From assembly GCA_902806175.1 (NCBI GenBank), contig CADCVQ010000119.1, positions 1-55,466 of the forward strand: a DNA stretch of 55,466 nucleotides, written 5' to 3'. Below, in pieces: positions 1 through 7,529 of the stretch; position 1 is the stretch's first letter, and each line of letters opens with the position of its first letter. A model generated the notes under the pieces. The model did no database searches, was not told where the DNA came from, and was given only the letters and a program-made list of their open reading frames with translations. Both the position numbers and the translations under genes were made by a program. Source of the DNA: an uncultured Solirubrobacteraceae bacterium (lineage in GTDB: Bacteria > Actinomycetota > Thermoleophilia > Solirubrobacterales > Solirubrobacteraceae).

Positions 1-161
1 GGCGCGTTCGCCTGCAGGATCTCCGGGGTGCGCGCCTCCAGCGCGTCGGCCAGCGCGAGCAGCGCGGCGTCCTTGGTCCCGGAGGACGTGAGCGCGAGGC
101 GCCGGGCGGCGGCCTTCGCGGCGCGGCAGAGATCGGTGACGGACTGTGTTTCGACGGCCAT
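1..161 (-). CDS. proA: Gamma-glutamyl phosphate reductase, N-terminal part
   Basis: This is the start of ProA, the NADPH-dependent reductase that converts gamma-glutamyl phosphate to glutamate semialdehyde in proline synthesis. Only about the first 53 residues lie in the window and the rest runs off the left edge. The start at 161 (ATG, MAVETQSVTDL) is followed by helices typical of the family N-terminus, ending in the conserved stretch EILQANA, where ProA/aldehyde dehydrogenases carry a similar motif. It sits 26 nt downstream of the proB remnant on the same strand, the usual proB-proA order. Identity rests on this short stretch plus context. Confidence 0.75.
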   Translation of the reverse strand, partial: MAVETQSVTDLCRAAKAAARRLALTSSGTKDAALLALADALEARTPEILQANA

Positions 162-187
162 GGCGGTCGCCTGATCGTACCGGCCGC

Positions 188-763
188 TCAAGCCAGGACG
201 AAGTAGTCCCGGTGGACGGCCTCCTCCGTCGCCCGCGGGAGCACCTCGCGCACCGCGACCGACTGCATCCCCATGACCCGCCGCAACTCCTCGGCGGAGT
301 AGTTCGTGACGCCCTTGCCGACCTCGCCGCCCTCGCGCGAGCGCACCGCCACGGCGTCCCCGGCGTCGAACGCGCCCTCCACCCCCACGATGCCGACCGG
401 GAGCAGTGACGTCCCGCCCTCGCGCAGCGCGCGCTCGGCGCCCGCGTCCACCACGAGCGAGCCCCGCGTGGGCTTGGCGTACTTGAGCCACAGCTTGAAG
501 CTCGAGAAGCGCACGGCCCGCGGCGCGAACCGCGTCCCGGCCGGCTCGTCGCGCCAGACGCGGCCGAGCAGCCCGGTCGTGAATCCGGACCCGATCACCG
601 TCGGGATGCCGGCCGCGGTCGCCATCTCGGCGGCGACGACCTTCGAGCGCATGCCGCCCGAGCCCAGCGGCGAGGTCGCGTGCCCGATCCGCAGGTCCTG
701 CACGCCGCGCGCGCGACGACGCCGATCCGCGCGGGCGGGCTGCTCGCCGCCGGGCTCGGGCAC
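188..763 (-). pseudogene. proB: Glutamate 5-kinase, lacking its N-terminal two thirds
   Basis: The C-terminal half of ProB is clear: the motif SPLGSGGMRSK (ATP-side loop of the amino-acid-kinase fold) near residue 30, followed by a full C-terminal PUA domain ending AVHRDYFVLA. ProB is normally about 370 residues; homology here begins only near position 700, corresponding to about residue 205 of the E. coli enzyme. The preceding 20 or so residues are low-complexity and unrelated, and a different gene ends at 816, so the N-terminal glutamate- and ATP-binding part is absent rather than frameshifted. The protein cannot be an active kinase. Either proB is a pseudogene here and a second copy exists elsewhere, or the locus was rearranged or misassembled. 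Confidence 0.8.
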
Positions 764-815
764 AGGCGGATCGCCGGCGCACTCGTGCTCACGGGCGCCG
801 CCTGGAGCGGCCTCG

Positions 816-1253
816 CTACGGCTGCAGCAGTCCTGCCGCGCGCTTGTAGTCCGCCAGCTCGCAGCCGTTCGTGCGCGTGAAGCGGCGGTCGACCTTGTCG
901 CCGTCGATCGTGCCGGTCACGACAGCGGTTTCCGGCCCGCCGTAGACCTGCGTGCACGCGCGGCCCTTGTCGGGCTCCGACGTCAGCAGGTCGGATATCC
1001 CGCGCGCCTGCGCGCACAGCTCGGCGCCGGACGCGCGGCCCGCGAGCGCGCCCGCCGCGCGGCGATCCGCGCCGCGGCAGGTCAGCGTGCCGCTCGTCTT
1101 GCGCCCCGAACCGTCGTCGTAGAGCACCGTCAGCTCGATCGCGTCGCCGGCCGACGCGGAGCTCTGTCGCGCGGTCGGCTCGTCCGCGTCGCCGCAGCCC
1201 GGTAGCGCCACGAGGATCACCACGGCCATCGCCCCGACGGCGCCTCGCTGCAC
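816..1253 (-). CDS. Subtilisin-inhibitor-like lipoprotein
   Basis: A 145-residue secreted protein. The N-terminus has a short hydrophobic signal ending in the lipobox LPGC, so it is probably lipid-anchored outside the membrane. The mature part has the cysteine pattern and core signature of the Streptomyces subtilisin inhibitor (SSI) fold: LTCRG near the middle, then ACTQVYGGP, a VTGTIDGDKV strand and the RRFTRTNGCEL tail. In SSI proteins these regions form the fold that carries the reactive loop; I cannot tell whether inhibition is retained. GTG start at 1253 with GAGGAGAG upstream. The stop of the cupin gene lies 1 nt before it, so the two are an operon. Confidence 0.8.
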   Translation of the reverse strand: MQRGAVGAMAVVILVALPGCGDADEPTARQSSASAGDAIELTVLYDDGSGRKTSGTLTCRGADRRAAGALAGRASGAELCAQARGISDLLTSEPDKGRACTQVYGGPETAVVTGTIDGDKVDRRFTRTNGCELADYKRAAGLLQP

Positions 1254-1254
1254 G

Positions 1255-1659
1255 TCAGCCGCTCTCCTCGGACGGCAGGAGATGGCCGTCGTTCTCGACG
1301 TAGCCGTCCTTGCCGCCGACCGCGACGTAGACCAGGTCGTCGTCGCCGACGTTGCGGATCCGGCGCACGGTCTCGGGATCGATGCGGGCGATCCCGCCGG
1401 GGCCGAGGCGATGCACCGACCCGTCGCCGAACTCGAGCTCGGCCTGCCCCTGGTGGATGAAGTACGTCTCCTCCTGGGTGTAGTGGTAATGGCGCCGGCC
1501 TGCGAACTGCGGCGGCATCACGATCGCGTTGATGCCAAGCGCCTTGACGTCGAGCGCCCGGCGGATCTTGCGAAACCCGCCGCCATGGCCGAGCGCGTCG
1601 ATGTTGCCGACGGCGTAGCCCTCGCCGGTCACGACCTCGTGTGCTGCTTGCTCGGCCAT
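1255..1659 (-). CDS. Cupin-domain protein
   Basis: A 134-residue single-domain cupin. The first cupin motif is visible as GRRHYHYTQEETYFIHQG (histidines and glutamate that usually bind a metal), and the second as the RLGPGGIARIDPETVRRIRN region, in which the usual metal-binding histidine is not obvious. Proteins of this type bind or convert small molecules or act as isomerases; the substrate cannot be inferred. ATG at 1659 is preceded by a strong GGAGGAG ribosome site 7-9 nt upstream. The SSI-like lipoprotein gene follows immediately, suggesting co-transcription. Confidence 0.75.
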   Translation of the reverse strand: MAEQAAHEVVTGEGYAVGNIDALGHGGGFRKIRRALDVKALGINAIVMPPQFAGRRHYHYTQEETYFIHQGQAELEFGDGSVHRLGPGGIARIDPETVRRIRNVGDDDLVYVAVGGKDGYVENDGHLLPSEESG

Positions 1660-1713
1660 CGCACTCTCCTCCTCCGAATTGGGTCAGGCACCGCCTCGAT
1701 GCCCGCAGACGAA

Positions 1714-1744
1714 CGAAAGGCCCGCTCAGCGAGCGGGCCTTTCG
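1714..1744 (-). terminator. Perfect 14-bp hairpin terminator
   Basis: Arms 1714-1727 and 1731-1744 are perfectly complementary around a 3-nt loop, with AAA/TTT near the base of the stem. It starts 1 nt past the stop codon of the 19-residue microprotein on the minus strand and separates that gene from the cupin operon. There is no long T tract, as is common in GC-rich actinobacteria. Confidence 0.75.
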
Positions 1745-1745
1745 G

Positions 1746-1805
1746 TTACAGCAGGATGATCACGAGGATGATGATGATCAGCAGGGTGCCAAGGCCGATG
1801 TACAT
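1746..1805 (-). CDS. 19-residue hydrophobic membrane microprotein
   Basis: A complete tiny gene: ATG at 1805, 19 codons (MYIGLGTLLIIIILVIILL) and TAA. The product is essentially one transmembrane helix with no charged residue. Three independent signals support it: an ideal AAGGAG ribosome site 6 nt upstream of the ATG, a perfect 14-bp terminator hairpin starting just after the stop, and a rare AT-rich coding stretch in an otherwise very GC-rich region. Short one-helix membrane proteins of this kind are known in actinobacteria, but I cannot name a family or a function. It is too short for ordinary gene callers. Confidence 0.65.
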   Translation of the reverse strand: MYIGLGTLLIIIILVIILL

Positions 1806-1899
1806 GTCGCTCCTTATCGGGGGTGCGAGTTATCTACCCGGGCGTCCTGAACGGCACGCAGCGCTGGACGGATGGCCAGAAAACTGGAGCTAGTTGACG

Positions 1900-2253
1900 C
1901 TAGTGATCGGCGACGTGGCCGCCCTCGGGCACGAGCGGGCGGTCCTCGTCGGCCCAGCGCCGCAGCCCTCCGGCCATCGAGTAGGCGTCGATCCCGACGC
2001 CGCGGAACGCCTGCGCCGCCATCGCCGAGCGCGAGCCGAGCCGGCACTGGAAGATCACCGGCCGGTCGGTGTCGATCTTGCCCGCGTTGGACGCCAGGTG
2101 CTCGAGCTCGATGTGCAGGGCGCCGTCGATCCGGCCGGCCTCCCACTCGTAGGGCTCGCGCACGTCGATCAGCTGCGCCTTGTCCTCGGCAAGTGCCGCC
2201 TGCGCCTGCTCGGGCGTGATCTCGATGTTGGAGGAATCGAAGATGGAAGACAT
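1900..2253 (-). CDS. Rhodanese-domain sulfurtransferase
   Basis: A 117-residue single-domain rhodanese. The hallmarks are LIDVREPYEWEAGRI near residue 27, and the active-site loop FQCRLGSRS with the catalytic cysteine, followed by the closing MAGGLRRW motif. Such stand-alone rhodaneses carry persulfide sulfur for cofactor synthesis or detoxification; the acceptor is unknown. The ATG at 2253 has no ribosome site but a TACGCT -10 box (2261-2266, minus strand) 7 nt upstream, indicating a leaderless transcript. This start discards the longer in-frame extension, which has no homology. Confidence 0.88.
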   Translation of the reverse strand: MSSIFDSSNIEITPEQAQAALAEDKAQLIDVREPYEWEAGRIDGALHIELEHLASNAGKIDTDRPVIFQCRLGSRSAMAAQAFRGVGIDAYSMAGGLRRWADEDRPLVPEGGHVADH

Positions 2254-2279
2254 GAGCGCGAGCGTAGCGCTCGGCCTGC

Positions 2280-4424
2280 TCAGTGCAGTCCGGGGGGCGC
2301 CGTCCTGAGGTCGGGCAGCGGACGCGGTCGCATCCGCTGCCAGAGTCCCGCCGCAAGCAGCAGCAGCAGTCCGAGTGCGATGAACGAGCCGACGCGGTAC
2401 AGCGACTCGAGCGCGGCGAGGTCGTACAGAAACACCTTGCCGATCGTCGTGCCGAGCAGCGCCAGCGAGCCCAGTCGCAGCGTGCGCTCGTCGCGCACGA
2501 GGCCCACGACCAGCCCGACGAGGCCGGTGGTCGCCCACAGGCCGCTGAGCAGCAGCTGGCCGAGGTCGTCGCCGGCGACCGTGACGACGGCCGTCGACGC
2601 GAGGTACAGCAGTGCCAGCGCCCCGGTCGCGGCGAGCGCCGTGCGCCCACGCGCGAACAGCTGCGCGCCGCGCAGCGCGACGAACGTGGCGGCGCCGAAC
2701 GCCAGCGCGGCGGCCGCGATCGACGGCAGACCGTCGACGAGCGCCGTCGGCGGCGCCTCGTACGCCAGCGCGTGCCCCAGGCCGAGCGCCAGGAACGCGC
2801 CGGCGCCGCAGGCGGCGACGTCGTCGCGCACGCGCGCGGCGATCGTGCCGAGCGCGAGTGCCTGCGCGGCGAACGCCGCGGCGAGCAGCGCGCCGTCGAG
2901 CGTGACCATCAGCAGGTAGGCGACACCGGCCATCGCGACGCCGTCAAGCGCGGCGCGCCACTGCGGCCGGATGTCGTCGGCGAAGCGGCCCGCGACGAAC
3001 GCGGCGGCGGCGGTCGCGGCGATCGCGAGGTGTCCGCTCAACGCGATCGGGTCGCCCGCCGCGAGCGCGTCCGGCGGCGCCTGGGTGAGCGCCTGCGTCG
3101 CGCTCAGCAGCAGGTGGCCGCCGAGGCCGAGGCCGACGAGCAGCTCGTCGTGCTCGCCCTTGCGGCGCGCGATGATGCCGCGCGCCAGCAGCGCGAAGCC
3201 GGCTGTCGCAAGCGCCCATGCCGCCGCGAGGACCGCGCCCTCGAGGATCGTCGCCACCGCGACGTCGGCGAGCACGACGCCGAGCGTGAGCGACAGCAGG
3301 CGCAGTTCGCGGGCGATCCGCGTCGAGCGCGTGGCGAGGCCGACGGCGATGTGCGCTGCCGCGAGCGCGACAAGCCAGACCTGCGACAGGACCGCGCCAT
3401 CCAGCGCCCACCAGCCGGCGAGCGCGAGCACGAGCGCGTTGAAGCTCAGCAGCAGCGCCGAGGAGATCCGCAGCCTGGCGGCCGGCACGCGCAGTTCGAA
3501 GCCGACGGCCGCGCCGACGTTGAGCGCCCCGAACGCGGTCAGCACGAGCAGCGCCGCGGCGTGCGACGGCGAGCTGCTTGCCAGCCACCAGGACCACTGC
3601 GCCGACGCGACCGCGAAGACCGCGAACGACAGCCAGTTCCAGCGCTGCCAGACGACGACCGCGACGCCCGACAGGCCGGCGAGCCAGAGCAGGGCGAGGG
3701 TCGAGCCCTCCGCCGGCGCACCGGCGAGCACCGGTGCCAGCAGCGCACCGACGATCCCGAGCGCGCCCATCCCGCGCGACTGCCAGCGCACGGCGACGGC
3801 GGCGGCAAGCGCACCGGCGCCGAGCGCAAGTGCATGCGCGACCGCCGCCGGCAGCACGCCGTAGACGGGGCCCCCGACCGCGACGGTGACGAAGAGCCCG
3901 GAGACTCCGGCTGCGACGGCGGCGAGCGCGGCGTCCGAGCGGCTGCGGCGCTCCTGCAGCCAGACGCCGCCGGCGATCAGCGCCAGCGAGAAGGACCCGG
4001 CCAGCAGCGTGCGCGCGCCCTCGCCGATCCAGCCGTTGGAGACGGCGATCGCCAGCAGCAGCGCGATCCCGACGAGGACGGCGAGACCGCCGGCCCACGC
4101 CAGCACGCGGCCGCCGAGCAGGTCCTCGAGGCTCGGCGCGCGACCCGCGGATGTCGCGGGGGCGGCCGCGGTCGCGGCCGGGGCGGCGGGACCGTGAACC
4201 GGGGGCGCAGTCGACGACCGACCTTCAGGCGTGGGCGGGGCCGGCGGGTAAGGGAGCGCAACCGGGGCGGCCGGCGCCGACGGGCTCGGCGCCGGCCACG
4301 CGGCGGCGGCAGTGGCCGGCAGCGTCCGTGCCTCGACGACCTCCAGGCGCGTCGCGAGCGCCTGTGTCGTGCGCTCCAGCGCCTCCAGCCGTGCTCTGTC
4401 GATCCCACTCATCATCGCGCTCAC
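2280..4424 (-). CDS. DUF2339 multi-pass membrane protein
   Basis: A protein of about 714 residues. It has a short N-terminal coiled segment (ARLEALERTTQALATRLEVV), a proline/alanine-rich linker, and then some 20 closely packed hydrophobic helices rich in Ala, Leu and Val, the pattern of the DUF2339 predicted membrane proteins. The function of that family is not established. I place the start at GTG 4424 because the longer TTG start at 4442 lies inside a regulator operator; ATG codons at 4415 and 4412 are alternatives. A promoter (TTGACC at 4478-4483, TACCTT at 4454-4459, 18-nt spacer, minus strand) is flanked by both operators, so the divergent TetR regulator very likely represses it. Confidence 0.8.
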   Translation of the reverse strand: MSAMMSGIDRARLEALERTTQALATRLEVVEARTLPATAAAAWPAPSPSAPAAPVALPYPPAPPTPEGRSSTAPPVHGPAAPAATAAAPATSAGRAPSLEDLLGGRVLAWAGGLAVLVGIALLLAIAVSNGWIGEGARTLLAGSFSLALIAGGVWLQERRSRSDAALAAVAAGVSGLFVTVAVGGPVYGVLPAAVAHALALGAGALAAAVAVRWQSRGMGALGIVGALLAPVLAGAPAEGSTLALLWLAGLSGVAVVVWQRWNWLSFAVFAVASAQWSWWLASSSPSHAAALLVLTAFGALNVGAAVGFELRVPAARLRISSALLLSFNALVLALAGWWALDGAVLSQVWLVALAAAHIAVGLATRSTRIARELRLLSLTLGVVLADVAVATILEGAVLAAAWALATAGFALLARGIIARRKGEHDELLVGLGLGGHLLLSATQALTQAPPDALAAGDPIALSGHLAIAATAAAAFVAGRFADDIRPQWRAALDGVAMAGVAYLLMVTLDGALLAAAFAAQALALGTIAARVRDDVAACGAGAFLALGLGHALAYEAPPTALVDGLPSIAAAALAFGAATFVALRGAQLFARGRTALAATGALALLYLASTAVVTVAGDDLGQLLLSGLWATTGLVGLVVGLVRDERTLRLGSLALLGTTIGKVFLYDLAALESLYRVGSFIALGLLLLLAAGLWQRMRPRPLPDLRTAPPGLH

Positions 4425-4430
4425 CCCGTG

Positions 4431-4497
4431 CTTGTCAACCAAAGGTCAACAACAAGGTAGCAGGCTTGTCGACCAGCGGTCAAGAGTGCGCTAGAAT
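4431..4497. promoter_or_regulatory. Divergent promoter with twin TetR operators
   Basis: Two copies of one imperfect dyad lie 34 nt apart: CTTGTCAACCAAAGGTCAAC at 4431-4450 and CTTGTCGACCAGCGGTCAAG at 4465-4484, matching at 16 of 20 positions (core TTGTCRACC-N3-GGTCAA). The second overlaps the -35 (TTGACC) of the leftward promoter, the first lies just past its -10 (TACCTT). Rightward, a TAGAAT -10 box at 4492-4497 sits 6 nt before the GTG of the TetR gene, so that transcript is probably leaderless. The arrangement predicts autorepression plus repression of the DUF2339 gene. Confidence 0.72.
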
Positions 4498-4503
4498 CGC
4501 CAC

Positions 4504-5154
4504 GTGGCCGCTCCCGCCTACAGACGGATGCAGAACGACGAGCGCCGCGCGCTGCTGCTCGAGCGCGCGACCGAGCTCTTCGGCGAGCACGGCTACGACG
4601 CGCTCTCGATGGCGCAGATCGCGCGCGAGGCGAAGATCTCGAAGGCGCTGCTCTACCACTACTTTCCAAGCAAGCAGAAGCTCTTCGAGGCGGCGCTCAT
4701 GGCCGGCGCGATGGAGCTGCGCGAGCGCGTGCAGCCCGATTCGACGCTGCCGCCGGCCGAGCAGGTGTCGACGACGCTCGACGCCTTCCTCGGCTGGGTC
4801 CAGGAGCGCCCCAAGGCGTACGCGAAGATGCTCGAGAGCGCGGGCGCGCGCGAGGTGCGCGACACGATGGGCCAGGTTCGGATCGACACCGCCGGCCTGA
4901 TCCTCGCCGGGCTCGGGCCCGACGGCGAGCGGCCGGCGACGCGCGCGGCGGTCTTCGGCTGGCTCGCGTTCCTCGACGCCGCGATCCTCGACTGGATCGA
5001 GCACGGCGACATGACCCGCCAGGAGCTGCACGGGATGCTGCTCGGGACGTTCGCCGGCGCGCTGATGGCGTCGGGCGCCGGCGGTGCGCTGATGGTGCCT
5101 GCGACGGCCAAGACCCGCGGCTCGGCGGACGATCTTCATCGCACAACCCCTTAG
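4504..5154 (+). CDS. TetR/AcrR-family transcriptional repressor
   Basis: A 216-residue regulator. The N-terminal helix-turn-helix is canonical: LLERATELFGEHGYDALSM, then IAREAKISKALLYHYFPSKQ, the recognition helix and following tyrosine. The C-terminal half is a ligand-binding helical domain of the usual length, with an unrelated sequence that does not reveal the effector. The GTG start at 4504 is 6 nt from a TAGAAT -10 box. Two matching operators occupy the intergenic region shared with the divergent DUF2339 gene. The downstream PAP2-family gene begins 9 nt later, with its own possible -10 box, so it may be partly co-regulated. Confidence 0.92.
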   Translation: MAAPAYRRMQNDERRALLLERATELFGEHGYDALSMAQIAREAKISKALLYHYFPSKQKLFEAALMAGAMELRERVQPDSTLPPAEQVSTTLDAFLGWVQERPKAYAKMLESAGAREVRDTMGQVRIDTAGLILAGLGPDGERPATRAAVFGWLAFLDAAILDWIEHGDMTRQELHGMLLGTFAGALMASGAGGALMVPATAKTRGSADDLHRTTP

Positions 5155-5163
5155 GCTACGGCG

Positions 5164-6309
5164 GTGGCGGACCACGAAGCGGGCGGGCTGGAACTCACGC
5201 AACTGCGCTCCGCGGTGGACAACGCGCCGCCGGTCGCGGCTGCCCTGACGGCGCCGCCGCGCCCCTGGCCGCGCTCCGTGGCCTGGCGCGACATGCTCGC
5301 GGGGCCGGCGGTCGCGATGGTCACCCTGCTGGCGGCGTTCGTGGCGACCGACGCGGTCGGCGTGCCGCTGCGAGACCCCGACAACGTCGCCGCGCTGTAC
5401 CTGGCCCTCGTCGGCTTCGGGACGGTGGTACTGGTCGGGCTTGACGTCGTGGTGCGCGCCGCGCGTGGCTCGGGGACCTTTCCTCCTTCGCGAACGGCGT
5501 TGCGGCGGGTCCGCCGCGAGCGCTGGACGCTGCGCGCGGGCGTCGCCGCCGGCAGCGCGCTGGTCGGCTTCTACGCGACGTACCTCGCCTATCGCAACCT
5601 CAAGAGCGTGGTTCCGCTGCTCAGGCCCGGCGACCTGTTCGACCAGCAGCTGGCCAGCCTCGACCGCGATCTGTTCGGCCTCGGCGCCCACGATCCGGCC
5701 GCAATCCTGCACACCCTGCTGGGCACGGGCCTGCCGACGCACGTCCTGTCGGGCGCCTACGTCGCCTTCATCGTCTTCCTGCCGCTGACGATCGGCCTCG
5801 CGCTCGTCTTCTGCCGCGACCTGCAGGCGGGGCTCTTCTATACGACGGCGCAGTCGATCAACTGGATCCTGGGCATCGCGAGCTACCTTCTGCTGCCTTC
5901 GCTGGGGCCGATCTACTTCGAGCCCGGCGACTTCGCCGCGCTGCCGTTCTCCGAGGTGACCCATCTGCAGAACGTGCTGCTCGAGCAACGCGTCGAGTTC
6001 CTGCGCGATCCCACGAGCGGGACGCCGCAGAGCATCGCGGCCTTCGCCTCGCTGCACATCTCGATGAGCTTCACGGCGGCGCTCGCGGCCCATCTGCTGG
6101 GGCTCGGCAACCGCCTGAAGATCGCGTTGTGGATCTGGTTCGCCGTGACGACCATCGGCACGATCTACCTAGGGTGGCACTACGTCCTCGACGACGTGGG
6201 CGGCGTGTTGCTCGGCGCGCTGGCGCTCGTACTGGCCCGCGCGCTGACCGGCATCGACCTGCGCACGGTGCGCCGGGGTCGGCGCGGTGCTGCTAAATTG
6301 GGCCGCTGA
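5164..6309 (+). CDS. PAP2-superfamily membrane phosphatase/transferase
   Basis: A 381-residue polytopic membrane protein related to PAP2/inositol-phosphoryl-transferase enzymes, which act on lipid phosphates at the membrane. The active-site histidine motifs are visible near the C-terminus: SLHISMSF (second PAP2 motif) and GWHYVLDDVGG (third motif with the catalytic His and the Asp that activates it). Several hydrophobic helices precede them. The conserved Lys/Arg first motif (KxxxxxxRP) is not evident, as in the aureobasidin-sensitive IPC-synthase-like branch (inference). GTG start at 5164, 6 nt after a TAGGCT box (5152-5157), so possibly leaderless. The substrate is unknown. Confidence 0.8.
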   Translation: MADHEAGGLELTQLRSAVDNAPPVAAALTAPPRPWPRSVAWRDMLAGPAVAMVTLLAAFVATDAVGVPLRDPDNVAALYLALVGFGTVVLVGLDVVVRAARGSGTFPPSRTALRRVRRERWTLRAGVAAGSALVGFYATYLAYRNLKSVVPLLRPGDLFDQQLASLDRDLFGLGAHDPAAILHTLLGTGLPTHVLSGAYVAFIVFLPLTIGLALVFCRDLQAGLFYTTAQSINWILGIASYLLLPSLGPIYFEPGDFAALPFSEVTHLQNVLLEQRVEFLRDPTSGTPQSIAAFASLHISMSFTAALAAHLLGLGNRLKIALWIWFAVTTIGTIYLGWHYVLDDVGGVLLGALALVLARALTGIDLRTVRRGRRGAAKLGR

Positions 6310-6384
6310 CCGGCCTGCGAGGCCCGAGCGCGGGGACGAGCTACGGAGACTTGGGGCTGCCTTCCACACACGAAAAGGGCCAGC

Positions 6385-6603
6385 GTGGCGCGCAAGCGAC
6401 CGACAGCCTCCGACGTACCGCAGCACGCCGCAGTGCCCGGCACGGTCCTCGCATCGGCGGCGCCCGCTCACATCTCCGATCAGGAACTCGCCGCGATCGC
6501 GTTCCGTGCTGCTGCGATCGGCGTTCCGGCATGGCGGGTCGCCACCGCCCTCGGCATGTCATCCCCGCCGGCGGCGGCCTTCGACGAGCGCGCCCGGCGG
6601 TGA
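6385..6603 (+). CDS. Small helix-turn-helix-like protein (hypothetical)
   Basis: A 72-residue open frame. The segment ISDQELAAIAFRAAAIGVPA followed by WRVATALGMS reads like a helix-turn-helix, so a DNA-binding role is possible but not demonstrated. Support for a gene: a weak AAAGGG ribosome site upstream of the GTG, an extended -10 (TGC TAAATT, 6291-6299) overlapping the end of the preceding gene, and two hairpins directly after the stop. I do not recognise a family. Confidence 0.45.
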   Translation: MARKRPTASDVPQHAAVPGTVLASAAPAHISDQELAAIAFRAAAIGVPAWRVATALGMSSPPAAAFDERARR

Positions 6604-6619
6604 GCGGCGGCACGCGGGC

Positions 6620-6655
6620 GATCACGGCGTGATCTAGCAGGCCGCGACCGCGGCC
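6620..6655 (+). terminator. Tandem hairpins after the small HTH gene
   Basis: Two perfect short hairpins follow the stop at 6603: arms 6620-6625/6629-6634 (GATCAC, 3-nt loop) and 6640-6646/6649-6655 (GGCCGCG, 2-nt loop). They are a plausible terminator without a U tract, separating this gene from the following lipoprotein gene. Confidence 0.45.
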
Positions 6656-6711
6656 ACGCGTTGGCACGCAGGCACTGCGACGACGGACGACCACCTGCGA
6701 TCCTGCGAGGC

Positions 6712-7311
6712 GTGCACGTCGGCGCGTCCTTCATCGTCGTTCTCTGCGTCCTCGGTCTCGCTGCCTGCGGCGGCGGCGACTCCGGCGACGCGCCGCCGCG
6801 CGCAACGACGACGCCGCGCGAGCAGGACCGGCCGCCCGAGCCGACCGTGCCGGGTGGCTCGCTCGCGATCCCGCAGCAGGTCCCGCTGAAGGCGACGCGC
6901 GCGGGCGATTCGAAGGCGATCAAGGTCATCCGCCTGTGGACCGAGGCGCTGCGGCGCAGCCACGTCGATCGCGCCTCGGCGCTGTGGGCGATCCCGTCGA
7001 AGGTGCAGAACGGCACGCCGGTGCTGACGCTCGCGAGCGCGGCGGACGTGCGGCTGTTCAACGACTCGCTGTCCTGCGGGTCGCGGCTCGTATCGGCGCT
7101 CGGCGCCCCCAACGGCTTCACGGTCGCCGTCTTCAAGCTGACCAATCGCCCCGGCGCGGACTGCGGCACCGGGACCGGAAGCAGGGCGCGCACCGCGATC
7201 CTCGTGCGCGGCGGCAAGATCGCCGAGTGGTACCGGCTGCCCGACGACCCCGATGCCCCGCCGCCGGGAATGCCGGACGGGCCCCGCGAGCCGGGCGGAC
7301 CAATCATCTAG
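6712..7311 (+). CDS. Lipoprotein of unknown function
   Basis: About 199 residues from GTG 6712, chosen because the signal peptide (FIVVLCVLGLAACGGG, lipobox LAAC) then starts near the N-terminus and a GCGAGG ribosome site lies just upstream; an earlier start at 6661 is possible. After a Pro/Thr-rich linker comes a compact domain (AIKVIRLWTEALRRSHVDRA ... ILVRGGKIAEWYRLP) resembling small NTF2-like or SnoaL-like folds with a substrate pocket, but I would not assign a function. A degenerate copy of its C-terminus lies at 8183-8295, showing that a paralogue once existed next door. Confidence 0.75.
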   Translation: MHVGASFIVVLCVLGLAACGGGDSGDAPPRATTTPREQDRPPEPTVPGGSLAIPQQVPLKATRAGDSKAIKVIRLWTEALRRSHVDRASALWAIPSKVQNGTPVLTLASAADVRLFNDSLSCGSRLVSALGAPNGFTVAVFKLTNRPGADCGTGTGSRARTAILVRGGKIAEWYRLPDDPDAPPPGMPDGPREPGGPII

Positions 7312-7529
7312 TTACCGCCGCAACCGCCGGCTCACTGCGCGCTGCACCCGACGGTCTGGTGTGACGGCTCGCGCACCCTTTCGTGGACACAGAACCTCGT
7401 ACGTCCGCGAGTCAAAGGCGCCGTGTGCGGGGTGCGCGGGAAGGTGAAGGGGCCAGCGTCACCAAGCTCGACGAGCCAGAGTGGCAGTGTGCCCAGGCTA
7501 TGCGCTGAGGCGCGCGGGGGGCACGTTGG

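Noticed and set aside
2283-4460. 725-codon open frame opposite the DUF2339 gene
   Set aside because: The translation is an Arg/Glu/Gln-rich low-complexity string without domains, typical of an antisense shadow in GC-rich DNA. The minus-strand frame has coherent transmembrane helices and a promoter.
4480-6093. 537-codon frame opposite the TetR and PAP2 genes
   Set aside because: It spans two well-supported genes on the other strand and shows only low-complexity charged sequence.
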